Shown piece by piece: positions 7,741 through 15,343 of a stretch of DNA of 64,000 nt (its first letter is position 1; the number at the start of each line of letters is the position of its first letter). Under the pieces are notes generated by a model. It was not told the origin of the DNA. It made no database searches and saw nothing but the letters and a program-made list of their open reading frames with translations. Origin of the DNA: Actinomyces sp. HPA0247 (GTDB taxonomy: Bacteria > Actinomycetota > Actinomycetes > Actinomycetales > Actinomycetaceae); contig KE150450.1 of assembly GCA_000411415.1 (NCBI GenBank), forward strand, positions 1,066,932 through 1,130,931, given 5' to 3'. The position numbers and the translations under genes were made by a program.

Positions 7741-8736
7741 ATGCGCCTCTCAGCACTGGAACAGGTTCCGCTTTTTGACGGATCGACTCCGCATCAGGCA
7801 CTGGAAGACATGGTGTCCTTGGCTCGCGGACTAGAAGAGATGGGTTTCCATCGCTTCTGGATCGCAGAGCACCACAACACACCGGTCTTTATGTCGTCCG
7901 CTCCCGAGCTGGTGATGACTCACCTTCTGGACCGAACCTCGCGTATTCGCATTGGTTCGGGTGGCGTGATGGCTATGCATCAGGGCAGCTTACAGATGGC
8001 AGAAAAGTTCTTCACTCTGGCCACCTTGTTCCCCGGACGCGTCGACATGGGATTGGGACGAGCCCCCGGCGGTGACATGATCTCCGCCCGCGCGCTCAAT
8101 CAGGGCACAACAATTGATCCTGGTGCGATCAATGCTCTGATCGATGAAACTTTGGCTTTCATGCGAGGGACTTTGCCGGAGGGGCACCCCTACGCCTCGG
8201 TGGATGTCTACCCGCATCCCGATGAACTTCCCGAACTGTGGTTGCTGGGGTCTTCAGGCCAGAGCGCGGCCTGGGCGGGGACTCGAAACATGAACTACGC
8301 CTACGCGCAGTTCTTTAGCGGCCAGCAACAGCCCGAGGTCATGGACCACTACCGCGCACACCTGCCCGAAAATCTGGGTGAAGGTGAAGGACAGACGCTT
8401 TCCGCGCTCGCGGTGAGCGCTGCAGAAACTGAAGCGGAAGCCCTAGAACAAGCACTTCCCGCATTGAGCTTCCGCATGTGTTTACGACTGGGACGCCCCG
8501 TGCGGTTCCAGCGACCCGAGCAGATGAGCGCCGAAGACCGAGAAGACGCACTGCGATGGGCACAGCGCGATCGCTCGATCATCATCGGCACCTACGACCA
8601 GGTTGCTCAAACGATTGCGAACTTTGCGCGTAACCACCGCGTCGATGAAGTCATGCTGATCAGCTACATCGCTGATGTTCCACAAAAGCTTGCACAATAC
8701 CGAGAGCTCCAGACACGTCTGAGCTCAAGCCTTTGA
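7741..8736 (+). CDS. LLM-class flavin-dependent oxidoreductase (luciferase-like)
   Basis: This 331-residue single-domain protein of the bacterial luciferase-like TIM-barrel family (MsnO8/YhbW type) is expected to use reduced FMN or F420 and O2 on an unknown substrate. Family marks are RFWIAEHHNTP near residue 40, GSGGVMAMHQGSLQMAEKF, LFPGRVDMGLGRAPGG, LPELWLLGSSGQSA, and the late IIGTYDQVAQTI. A GGAAGGG ribosome-binding site precedes the ATG. Codon use is lower in GC than in neighbours, as in the adjacent activase remnant, suggesting both came in together. A terminator follows. Confidence 0.9.
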   Translation: MRLSALEQVPLFDGSTPHQALEDMVSLARGLEEMGFHRFWIAEHHNTPVFMSSAPELVMTHLLDRTSRIRIGSGGVMAMHQGSLQMAEKFFTLATLFPGRVDMGLGRAPGGDMISARALNQGTTIDPGAINALIDETLAFMRGTLPEGHPYASVDVYPHPDELPELWLLGSSGQSAAWAGTRNMNYAYAQFFSGQQQPEVMDHYRAHLPENLGEGEGQTLSALAVSAAETEAEALEQALPALSFRMCLRLGRPVRFQRPEQMSAEDREDALRWAQRDRSIIIGTYDQVAQTIANFARNHRVDEVMLISYIADVPQKLAQYRELQTRLSSSL

Positions 8737-8764
8737 GCAGCTGGTCACTCCATCAGTGGATAGA

Positions 8765-8798
8765 GTTGTGGCCCCGGCCTTCAGGCGGGGGCCACAAC
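8765..8798. terminator. Bidirectional terminator
   Basis: GTTGTGGCCCC...GGGGCCACAAC is a stem with one mismatched pair and a short TTCA-containing loop. It lies between the convergent ends of the oxidoreductase and the superoxide dismutase gene. Confidence 0.8.
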
Positions 8799-8820
8799 CT
8801 TTAAAACAAACAAGCAGTGA

Positions 8821-9417
8821 TCACAGGGCTGCTGCGAAACGCTCTGCGACGTTCTCCCAGTTCACCAGGTTCCACCAGGCCTTGACGTAGTCGGCCTTGA
8901 CGTTGAGGTAGTCCAGGTAGAAGGCGTGCTCCCACATGTCGATCATGAGCAGCGGCACGGTTGCGACCGGGATGTTGCCCTGCTGGTCGGTCATCTGGTA
9001 GGTCACGAGGCGCTTGCCGACGGTGTCCCACGCGAGGACGGCCCAGCCGGAGCCCTGCAGGCCCAGGGCAGCGGCGGCGAACTGAGCCTGGAAGGACTCG
9101 AAGGAGCCGAAGAACTCGTCGATGGCGGCACCGAGCTCGCCCTCGGGGCGCGAGGCGCCCTCGCCGGTCATGTTGGTCCAGAAGATGGAGTGGTTGGTGT
9201 GGCCGCCCAGGTTGAAGGCCAGGTTCTTCTCCCACAGGTTGATGGCGGCGAAGTCGCCGGCCTCGCGCGCGGCGGCCAGCTTCTCGAGGGCGGCGTTCGC
9301 GCCGGCCACGTAGTTGGCGTGGTGCTTGTCGTGGTGCAGCTCCATGATGCGCCCGGAGATGTGGGGCTCGAGGGCGGAGTAGTCGTAGGGCAGGTCGGGC
9401 AGGGTGTAGACGGTCAT
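8821..9417 (-). CDS. sodA: Manganese superoxide dismutase
   Basis: This 198-residue protein converts superoxide to O2 and H2O2 in the cytosol. Metal ligands are in place: His28 in [13 protein letters not shown], the His of [10 protein letters not shown], and Asp and His in [11 protein letters not shown]. The GGH before NH and the later Gln-containing MTDQQGN favour manganese over iron. The start at 9417 has AAAGGAG 5 nt upstream and gives the normal N-terminus [10 protein letters not shown]. The promoter region holds a 13-bp box also found ahead of dps. Confidence 0.95.
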   Translation of the reverse strand: MTVYTLPDLPYDYSALEPHISGRIMELHHDKHHANYVAGANAALEKLAAAREAGDFAAINLWEKNLAFNLGGHTNHSIFWTNMTGEGASRPEGELGAAIDEFFGSFESFQAQFAAAALGLQGSGWAVLAWDTVGKRLVTYQMTDQQGNIPVATVPLLMIDMWEHAFYLDYLNVKADYVKAWWNLVNWENVAERFAAAL

Positions 9418-9465
9418 GATGCTCCTTTGGGGCGTCGTGCGCGATTTGCTGATGACACTAGCGTA

Positions 9466-9478
9466 GTCCTTTAGTCCC
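9466..9478 (-). promoter_or_regulatory. GGGACTAAAGGAC box in the sodA promoter
   Basis: On the minus strand this reads GGGACTAAAGGAC, identical to 23616-23628 ahead of dps. In both promoters the box is followed six bases later by TAG, in a plausible -10 region. It resembles the DosR/DevR consensus GGGACTWWAGTCCC in its first half. Confidence 0.55.
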
Positions 9479-9525
9479 ATATTGCGAAGGGGTTGTGTGT
9501 CACCTTTCGCGCAGTGCGATCAACG

Positions 9526-9567
9526 ACGAGGCCGGGGCTCGGTCACCCGACCACGCCCCGGCCTCGT
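9526..9567. terminator. Hairpin from an inverted pair of ACGAGGCCGGGG
   Basis: ACGAGGCCGGGG (9526-9537) and CCCCGGCCTCGT (9556-9567) form a perfect 12-bp stem 13 bp beyond the stop of the DUF808 gene. Confidence 0.75.
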
Positions 9568-9580
9568 GAAACGAAAGAAA

Positions 9581-10549
9581 TCAGGCCTTGGCGTGCAAGC
9601 GGCGCACGAGCGCGGAAGCCCCGACGACGATCCACGCGATGAGGGAGCCCAGGATGACGCCGAAGATGCCGGACAGGAGGGTTTCAACCAGCCAGGTCAC
9701 GAAGCCGCCGGCCGATGCGACCGCGTGCTCGGCGGCTTCGAGGACGTGGTGGAAGACGGGCACGCCGACCTCGGCGAGGTTGGCGATGACCAGGTGGCCG
9801 CCGACCCACAGCATGGCGACCGTGCCGACGACACCGATGACGCTGAAGATGTGCGGCATGACGCGCACGATCGTGCGGCCGACGTTGTCGACGGGTCCGG
9901 GGCGGTTGTCCTTGGGGTCCAGTGCGCCGCGAGCCAGACGCGCCCCGAAATCGTCGGCCTTCACGAGCAGTGCGACGAGGCCGTACACGAAGAAGGTCAT
10001 GAAGAAGGCGACACCGATGAGGACGGCCACGCGCATGGTGCCGGTCTCGTTGGACAGGCCGGCCATGGACACGAGCATGATTTCGGCGCTGAGGATCAGA
10101 TCGGTGCGGGTCGCGGAAGAGACGATTCCCTTCTCGAGCTCCTCGGGGGAGGCCGCGCCGCCCTCCTCGTACTCCTCGTGGTGGCCGGGCAGCCAGCCGA
10201 GCTTCTCGAGGACCTTCTCGCCACCCTCGAAGCATAGGTACGCGCCGCCCACGACCAGTAGGAACGGCAGAACCTGAGGGGCCAGCCATGTGAGGAGGAG
10301 GGCGATCGGCAGGATGATGAAGAGCTTGTTGATGAGGGAGCCACGCGCGATCTTCGCGATAATCGGCAGCTCGCGCGACGGGCTCAGGCCCGACACGTAC
10401 TGGGGGGTGACGGCCGTGTCGTCGATGACGACGCCGACCGCCTTCGAGGAGGCTTTGACGGCGTTTGCCGCGACGTCGTCGATTGACGAGGCCGTGACCT
10501 TCGCGAGGGTCGCGATATCGTCGAGCAACGCGACAAGTCCACCGGACAT
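9581..10549 (-). CDS. DUF808 family inner-membrane protein (YedI-like)
   Basis: This is a 322-residue membrane protein. The N-terminus MSGGLVALLDDIATLAK and the next VDDTAVTPQYV-like segment are typical of DUF808. Hydrophobic helices lie near 80-110, 165-200, 225-260 and 280-318, and an acidic loop HHEEYEEGG sits between. AGGAGG lies 7 nt before the ATG at 10549. It is divergent from the methyltransferase gene with about 80 bp between. The role of the family is unknown. Confidence 0.88.
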   Translation of the reverse strand: MSGGLVALLDDIATLAKVTASSIDDVAANAVKASSKAVGVVIDDTAVTPQYVSGLSPSRELPIIAKIARGSLINKLFIILPIALLLTWLAPQVLPFLLVVGGAYLCFEGGEKVLEKLGWLPGHHEEYEEGGAASPEELEKGIVSSATRTDLILSAEIMLVSMAGLSNETGTMRVAVLIGVAFFMTFFVYGLVALLVKADDFGARLARGALDPKDNRPGPVDNVGRTIVRVMPHIFSVIGVVGTVAMLWVGGHLVIANLAEVGVPVFHHVLEAAEHAVASAGGFVTWLVETLLSGIFGVILGSLIAWIVVGASALVRRLHAKA

Positions 10550-10628
10550 CGGGTTTCCTCCTCTGAGCCGGGCGTGAGGCTTCTGGTTGGGTACCCGCGC
10601 ATTGTACGCGTGGGGATAGGCTTGAGTC

Positions 10629-12323
10629 ATGACGACTTCCGTACCCGTCCCCGCCCTCGATCGTGACCTCATCGCGCGCCTGCGCTTCGACGTGATTGCT
10701 TCGGCGTGGACTGTTGAGAATCTTCAGAATCTGCTCAGCCAGGGCGCGATGTCGGCGCTGATGCGCGACTCGCGTCTGCCCGCGCTCGTGGAGCTTGTGG
10801 GGTCTTCCGATCCCGCCGCGGTCCTCACGCGTTTCTTTATCCTGGGCCAGCCGGAGCGCGCCTCGGCCCTGAGTGAGGCGCTCCCGACCTTGGGCGCGGA
10901 GGGCTTGGAGTCCCTCGGCCTTGCAGCCACCATCGACGAGGCCGAGGCCGCCTCCGCTCTCACGGCGTCCCGCGCGTGTGGTGCGCCCGCGCGCGAGTCT
11001 GCGGACAAGCGCGAGGAGGAAGCCTCGGCCCCGAAGGCGCCGAGCCTGCCGACCATGCGTGATCCCGACGAGGACGCGCCCGAACCCGAGGTCGCGGAAG
11101 ACCCGTGGATGCGTGCGCTTTTCGACCTGCGTCCCCACGCTGCGACCCTGCCGGGTGGCGACCACGAGTGGTGGGTGGCCTCGGACTTGGGGGAGGTGCA
11201 GACCGGCAAGCCGCTGGCCGACGACCATGTGCTCGGGATTGGTGGCGCGACCCTGACGCTGCTGGAGATGACGGTGCGCGAGCAGGTCGACTCGGCACTC
11301 GACGTGGGTTGTGGTTGCGGCATTCAGGCCCTCTACCTGGCCACGCACGCCGAGCGCGTGGTGGCGACCGACCTGTCGGCGCGCGCGTGCGCGATCACCC
11401 AGTTCAACGCGGCCCTCAACGAGGCCGTCATCGACGTGCGCGAGGGCTCCCTCTTTGAGCCCGTCGAGGGTGAGACCTTTGACCTCATTGTCACGAACCC
11501 GCCCTTCGTGATCACCCCGGATTCGGTGCGCGGCGCGGCCGGGCTGCTCGAGTACCGCGACGGCGGCATGGATCGCGACAACCTGATCCGCGCGGTCCTG
11601 CGCGGCGCGCCCGCGTGCATGAACGAGGGCGGCACCCTGCAGATGCTCGCCAACTGGGAGATCCCCGCCGACCGTAACCCGGACACGCAGTGGTCGTGGC
11701 GCGTGGATTCGTGGCTTGAGGGCCTGCCGGTGGATGCGTGGGTCGTCCAGCGCGACGTGCTCGATCCGGCGCGCTACGTGGACATGTGGATCCGCGACTC
11801 GGGCGGCCAGCTGATGGAGCGCGCCGACTACGAGCGCGCCTTCACCTCGTGGCTGGCCGACTTCCGCCGCGCGGGCACGGGTGCGATCGGCATGGGTTTT
11901 GTGGCGCTGCGCAGACTCGACGAGGCCGAGGCCGCCTCGGGCGGCAAGCGCGCCTACGACCTGTCCCTCGATGGGCACGCCCCGCGCGGGCGCGACGTCG
12001 CGTGGGCGCTGGCCTCGCTGCGTGCCCCGGAGCTGTGGGACACCGCGCTGAGGCGCGCCTCGGACGTGCGCGAGGAGCGCCACTACGTGCCGGGCAGCCC
12101 TGACCCGGAGCTGATCATCATGCATCAGGGTGGGGGACTGGGCCGTTCTGTGCCGGTGTCGTCGGCTGTGTCGGCGGTGGTCGGCGCTTCGGACGGTGAG
12201 CTGACGGTCGGCCAGATCGCGGCGGCGGTCGCGATGCTCACGTCCGTTGAAGCCGATGATGTGCGCGCCGAGGTCGAGGCACCCCTGCGCGACCTGATCC
12301 GCTGGGGATTCCTGACGTACTGA
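10629..12323 (+). CDS. Class I SAM-dependent methyltransferase (DUF7059-type N-terminus)
   Basis: This 564-residue protein has an N-terminal helical region (1-90), an acidic linker (about 110-155), a Rossmann methyltransferase core with SAM loop DVGCGCGIQAL and catalytic NPPF (IVTNPPFVITP), and a C-terminal winged-helix-like part (about 480-564). NPPF plus this layout places it near the RlmG/RsmC/PrmC group, which methylates guanine or glutamine amide nitrogen. The actual substrate is not known. The ATG at 10629 follows a short untranslated region with no strong ribosome-binding site. A terminator lies 19 bp after the stop. Confidence 0.85.
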   Translation: MTTSVPVPALDRDLIARLRFDVIASAWTVENLQNLLSQGAMSALMRDSRLPALVELVGSSDPAAVLTRFFILGQPERASALSEALPTLGAEGLESLGLAATIDEAEAASALTASRACGAPARESADKREEEASAPKAPSLPTMRDPDEDAPEPEVAEDPWMRALFDLRPHAATLPGGDHEWWVASDLGEVQTGKPLADDHVLGIGGATLTLLEMTVREQVDSALDVGCGCGIQALYLATHAERVVATDLSARACAITQFNAALNEAVIDVREGSLFEPVEGETFDLIVTNPPFVITPDSVRGAAGLLEYRDGGMDRDNLIRAVLRGAPACMNEGGTLQMLANWEIPADRNPDTQWSWRVDSWLEGLPVDAWVVQRDVLDPARYVDMWIRDSGGQLMERADYERAFTSWLADFRRAGTGAIGMGFVALRRLDEAEAASGGKRAYDLSLDGHAPRGRDVAWALASLRAPELWDTALRRASDVREERHYVPGSPDPELIIMHQGGGLGRSVPVSSAVSAVVGASDGELTVGQIAAAVAMLTSVEADDVRAEVEAPLRDLIRWGFLTY

Positions 12324-12341
12324 GCGTTGTTGTGTGCGTGG

Positions 12342-12371
12342 GCGCCGCGGCTGCAGGGGCAGCCGCGGCGC
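12342..12371. terminator. Terminator hairpin
   Basis: GCGCCGCGGCTGC pairs perfectly with GCAGCCGCGGCGC around a 4-nt loop, followed by TT. Confidence 0.8.
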
Positions 12372-12432
12372 TTGGCGTGAGAGCGTTGTTACTCGTCTTT
12401 CGGGGTGGAATCAGCCCGGGCCTTGTGAATGT

Positions 12433-12699
12433 TTACTGGCCGTACTGGAAGCGGCAGGAAATGATCCAGAGGGCTTTGCCGTCGTCGCTGATCTGGTAGA
12501 TCAGGCGGTGCCGTGAGTCGATCCGGCGCGACCAGTACCCCGAGAACTCGTAGCGAAGAGGCTCAGGCTTGCCGATCCCCTCGTTCCCGTTGCGCTGGAT
12601 GTCCTTGATGAGGGCGTTGATGCGCTTGAGCGTCTTGCGATCCTCGAACTGCCACCAGACGTAGTCATTCCAGGCTTCCTCGTCCCATGTGATGTGCAT
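12433..12699 (-). CDS. yoeB: Txe/YoeB family toxin (mRNA interferase)
   Basis: This 88-residue RelE-fold toxin would cut mRNA in the ribosomal A site. Family residues are clear: INALIKDIQRNG, GKPEPLRYEFSGYWSRRI, DSRHRLIYQISDD. E46 and R65 match the E. coli catalytic pair. The C-terminus is CRFQYGQ, where E. coli ends CRYHY, so the general-acid histidine (H83) is replaced by glutamine and the chain runs two residues longer. Activity may be reduced or altered. It starts 2 nt after the antitoxin stop. Confidence 0.93.
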   Translation of the reverse strand: MHITWDEEAWNDYVWWQFEDRKTLKRINALIKDIQRNGNEGIGKPEPLRYEFSGYWSRRIDSRHRLIYQISDDGKALWIISCRFQYGQ

Positions 12700-12701
12700 G
12701 A

Positions 12702-12965
12702 TCAGTCCTCGTCGAGCTCAATGAGGTCATGGACGACGCCCTCGCCAGCGCGGTGACGCGCGATCGAATCGCGCAGGTGGCGGGCGTTCGCGGGGGACTG
12801 CATGAGATAGACGGTCTCCATGAGGGACTCGTACTCGTCGAGGGCGATGATGACGGCGCTTTCGTGGCCCTGTCGGGTGATGACGATTTCCTCGCGGTCG
12901 TTGACGACCTGGTCGAGGACCTCGGCGTAGCGTGCGCGCGACTCGGTGTAGGTCATGGTCTTCAT
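12702..12965 (-). CDS. yefM: YefM/Phd family antitoxin
   Basis: This 87-residue antitoxin binds the YoeB toxin and represses its own operon. The N-terminal DNA-binding part MKTMTYTESRARYAEVLDQV and VITRQGHESAVIIALDEYES is typical. The acidic C-terminus (ending DLIELDED) is the toxin-wrapping tail. An operator with two TGTACA hexamers lies just upstream. Confidence 0.95.
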   Translation of the reverse strand: MKTMTYTESRARYAEVLDQVVNDREEIVITRQGHESAVIIALDEYESLMETVYLMQSPANARHLRDSIARHRAGEGVVHDLIELDED

Positions 12966-12985
12966 GGGTGCTCCTCTGCTCGCCT

Positions 12986-13005
12986 ATGTACAGAACATTG
13001 TACAT
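12986..13005. promoter_or_regulatory. YefM-YoeB operator (two TGTACA hexamers)
   Basis: ATGTACA-N6-TGTACAT is a perfect palindrome. The two TGTACA hexamers (12987-12992 and 12999-13004) are 12 bp apart centre to centre. This is the arrangement described for the E. coli yefM-yoeB operator. Confidence 0.85.
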
Positions 13006-13160
13006 GAGGTGAGGGTGTGTGTCTCCAGCCGGATGGCGATGCGCGGGGGTAACGCCTCCGTGCGGGGCCAGGTACTGCGGAACTGCTGGCGCGGGGCCTG
13101 CTACTGCGGCGGCCTGCATCGTCGCGCCCTTCATCTGGGAAGGAGCAGGCTGCGCGTTCT

Positions 13161-13258
13161 GGATAGGAAAAGCCGATCTGGATAGGAAGCGCTGATCTGG
13201 ATAGGTTATTTTCCTATCCGCAACGTCATAACCTATCCAGTTCGTGGTTTCCTATCCA
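13161..13258. repeat. Nested inverted repeat, GGATAGG family, copy 1
   Basis: Three direct arms (GGATAGGAAA, GGATAGGAAG, GGATAGGTTAT) are followed by three inverted arms (TTTTCCTATCC, ATAACCTATCC, TTTCCTATCC). The sequence CTGGATAGGTTAT pairs perfectly with ATAACCTATCCAG. A related array with the same 3+3 layout is at 48330-48430. Confidence 0.75.
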
Positions 13259-13290
13259 CTTCGTGGCCGCCCGTGTACGCGCGCAAACCC

Positions 13291-13370
13291 GATCATGCGC
13301 ACGTGGGCCCGATGATGTGTACGTGGGCCCTTTCACCCGCACGTGGGCCTGATGATGTGCGCGTGGGCAG
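13291..13370. repeat. Four tandem 20-bp units
   Basis: Four exact-period 20-bp units end in RCGTGGGCCC or a close variant (13291-13310, 13311-13330, 13331-13350, 13351-13370). An inverted half (GCCCACGCGCA) follows at about 13375. There is no spacer pattern, so it is not CRISPR. Confidence 0.8.
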
Positions 13371-13429
13371 CGCCGCCCACGCGCAAGTCATGCGGTTTAC
13401 GTGCGTATCGAGGGGTTAATGTGCAGTCG

Positions 13430-13855
13430 TTAGTGGCCGCGGTGGCGAGCCTTTGCTTTCAGGCGGGCGAGTTGGCGTTTCTCTTCAGCTTTCTCTCGCT
13501 TCTTCTGTCTGGTCGTGGAAGCTCGTTCTCGTGCCGTGCGTTCGCGTTCTGCTTGAATCGCTGCCTGTGAAGCAGTGGAAGGAAGCGCGCGGCGAGCGAG
13601 GCGGGATGCTTGGCGCTGTGCGCGCTTGGGGTTGTGGTGCGTCGCCTGGCGTTGGGCCATATCGGAAGCCCAAGCGGCCTCGTCGAGGCGGGATAAGAGC
13701 GCATTGGCGTGAGTGAGGAGGAACTCGTAGAACTCCGCGTCTGAGGGCTGTGCGCCGAACATGATTCGAACGGCACGAACACGGTCGGCCTCGTGGCGCT
13801 CAATGACGCCGATCCAGAACTGGCCATCGAAATATAGTGTGGACTCCGTCTTCAT
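13430..13855 (-). CDS. YjdF family protein (DUF2992)
   Basis: This 141-residue protein matches YjdF: N-terminal STLYFDGQFWIGVIER, then VRIMFGAQPSDAEFYEFLL, NPKRAQRQASRLARR, and a long basic, charged helix ending in KARHRGH. In Firmicutes yjdF genes are linked to a riboswitch; none is evident here. The start is at 13855 with GGAG 8 nt upstream. It stands alone next to a repeat region. The function of the family is not established. Confidence 0.85.
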   Translation of the reverse strand: MKTESTLYFDGQFWIGVIERHEADRVRAVRIMFGAQPSDAEFYEFLLTHANALLSRLDEAAWASDMAQRQATHHNPKRAQRQASRLARRALPSTASQAAIQAERERTARERASTTRQKKREKAEEKRQLARLKAKARHRGH

Positions 13856-14010
13856 TACTCGTCTCCAGGTACACCACGGTGGACCCGATGACGCTGGATT
13901 CTGCTCGGGGCAGCGACGGATGCGAGGCATCGTCCAGACTTCCTACTGGACTGTGCGGTTCGCGTATCAGGACTGACGACTCATTCTACGTCCTGTGCGC
14001 GGAGGCATCG

Positions 14011-15063
14011 CTACTGGACGATCGGCTTGCCGCCGATGGACATGGGGGCGCGGGTGCGTGCGTGCACGTCCAGGTCCTGCTCCCACGCCGACGCGTAGCG
14101 CCACGCCGAGGGCGCCAGCAGTCGCAGCGCGCCCATGTCGGCGAGCGCATCGAGCAGCAGGAAACGGGTCGTCGGGTAGGGGGCGTCCCACGGGATCGCC
14201 GTCCACAGGCCCGACGCGCCGAGGAGGAACTCGCCTCGGTTACGGTCATGCAGGTCGTTGGCCGCGGTCTGCACGTCTCCCTCGGCGGCCCACAGCCAGC
14301 GGGTCGTGCGGTAGGCCTCCCAGGCCTCGTCCCACGAGGAATACGAGTGCTGTAGCGCGCGGTTGATGAGAGCGAAGGTATCCCAGGCCTCGTCCTCACT
14401 GAGCCAGCCGAGGCCCGCGCCCGCGCGCGTCAGATTCGCCGCGCGCAGGAAATCCCACGCGGCGAAATCCAGGGTCTGAATGCCGCGGTCGTTGTCCAAG
14501 AAACGGCGGATACGCCAGCGGCTCTCCCAGTCCTCCATCGACGAGTCGGCCGTCTTGCTCAGGCGCGCGATCTCGGACTCGGCCCACGACTTCTTCTGGC
14601 AGCGCTCCCGCAGCGACGCGAAACCCTCGCGTTGCCCCGCGCGCAGGAGCGAATACAGCTGGCGGATGAGCCCCTCGCGGTCCGTGATCCCCCAGTCGTG
14701 CTCCATCATGGTTTTCGTGGCCTCCGGGGCCGACAGCGCGAGCTCGTTGACCGGGTCGCCGTTACACAGCGCGTACACCATGGACGGGGCGAGCAGGCGC
14801 GCCCGAGGCTCGGTCGCCATGTCCTCGCGCCGGCCGTGGATTGTCGGGGTGTGGTGCTCGTTGAGCTTGTTCCAGTCCTTCTCCTTGCCGGCCTTGCGCA
14901 CGTCGCGCGGCGCGGGAACGGCGCCCTTCGCGCGCGCGACCGCCTGCTTGATGTAGTGATTCAGCAGGAGCACGACGACGCACCCGATGGCGAACCACAC
15001 GGGGAAGGGGATATCGGACAGGAAACTCACGCTCACGATTCTGCCCGATGACGTGCCCGTCAC
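14011..15063 (-). CDS. DUF1266 domain protein with N-terminal membrane anchor
   Basis: This 350-residue protein has one transmembrane helix at about residues 16-36, then a charged linker, then a DUF1266 domain: WGITDREGLIRQLYSLLRAG, then AWDFLRAANLTRAGAGLGWLS and SWDEAWEAY. The family is of unknown function and common in actinomycetes. The start is uncertain: GTG at 15063 is the longest, and GTG codons closer to the helix (VSFLSDIPF) also fit. None has a good ribosome-binding site. Confidence 0.75.
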   Translation of the reverse strand: MTGTSSGRIVSVSFLSDIPFPVWFAIGCVVVLLLNHYIKQAVARAKGAVPAPRDVRKAGKEKDWNKLNEHHTPTIHGRREDMATEPRARLLAPSMVYALCNGDPVNELALSAPEATKTMMEHDWGITDREGLIRQLYSLLRAGQREGFASLRERCQKKSWAESEIARLSKTADSSMEDWESRWRIRRFLDNDRGIQTLDFAAWDFLRAANLTRAGAGLGWLSEDEAWDTFALINRALQHSYSSWDEAWEAYRTTRWLWAAEGDVQTAANDLHDRNRGEFLLGASGLWTAIPWDAPYPTTRFLLLDALADMGALRLLAPSAWRYASAWEQDLDVHARTRAPMSIGGKPIVQ

Positions 15064-15111
15064 ACAAACGATGAACGCGATGGGGACACGCCACGAGGCC
15101 GGGGCTTGCCC

Positions 15112-15270
15112 CTATGTATAGGTATCGCCGGATGAGCCCACCGGTGCCTCGCCCGGGCGCGCCCGCGCGCGAGAATCCGCCACGGCCTCGTCAATGTCAA
15201 ACCCGGGCGGCGTGAGACGCGCGGAAGCGGCACCGGTACCCAGATGAGGGTGGGACGCGGTAAGGTCCAT
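15112..15270 (-). CDS. Possible 52-residue small protein
   Basis: A short frame in the gap before topA, on the opposite strand, starts with ATG at 15270 with GAGG about 10 nt upstream. Its third positions are GC-rich, as in real genes here. The product begins MDLTASHPHLGTG and contains GFDIDEAVADSRARARPG. No family is recognised. It could be chance. Confidence 0.35.
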   Translation of the reverse strand: MDLTASHPHLGTGAASARLTPPGFDIDEAVADSRARARPGEAPVGSSGDTYT

Positions 15271-15343
15271 CCCAGATGCCTCGCCGGGTGAACCACGGGT
15301 GAGGGTGCTACAAATACTGGGGAAGCAACGGAAGGGACCGGCA

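Noticed and set aside
9684-12125. An 813-codon open frame on the minus strand
   Set aside because: It is the mirror of the DUF808 and methyltransferase genes and arises from high GC; its product is Arg/Pro-rich with no domain.
13430-13900. A yjdF-type riboswitch
   Set aside because: The protein family is right, but no leader long enough or with matching stems was seen upstream of 13855.
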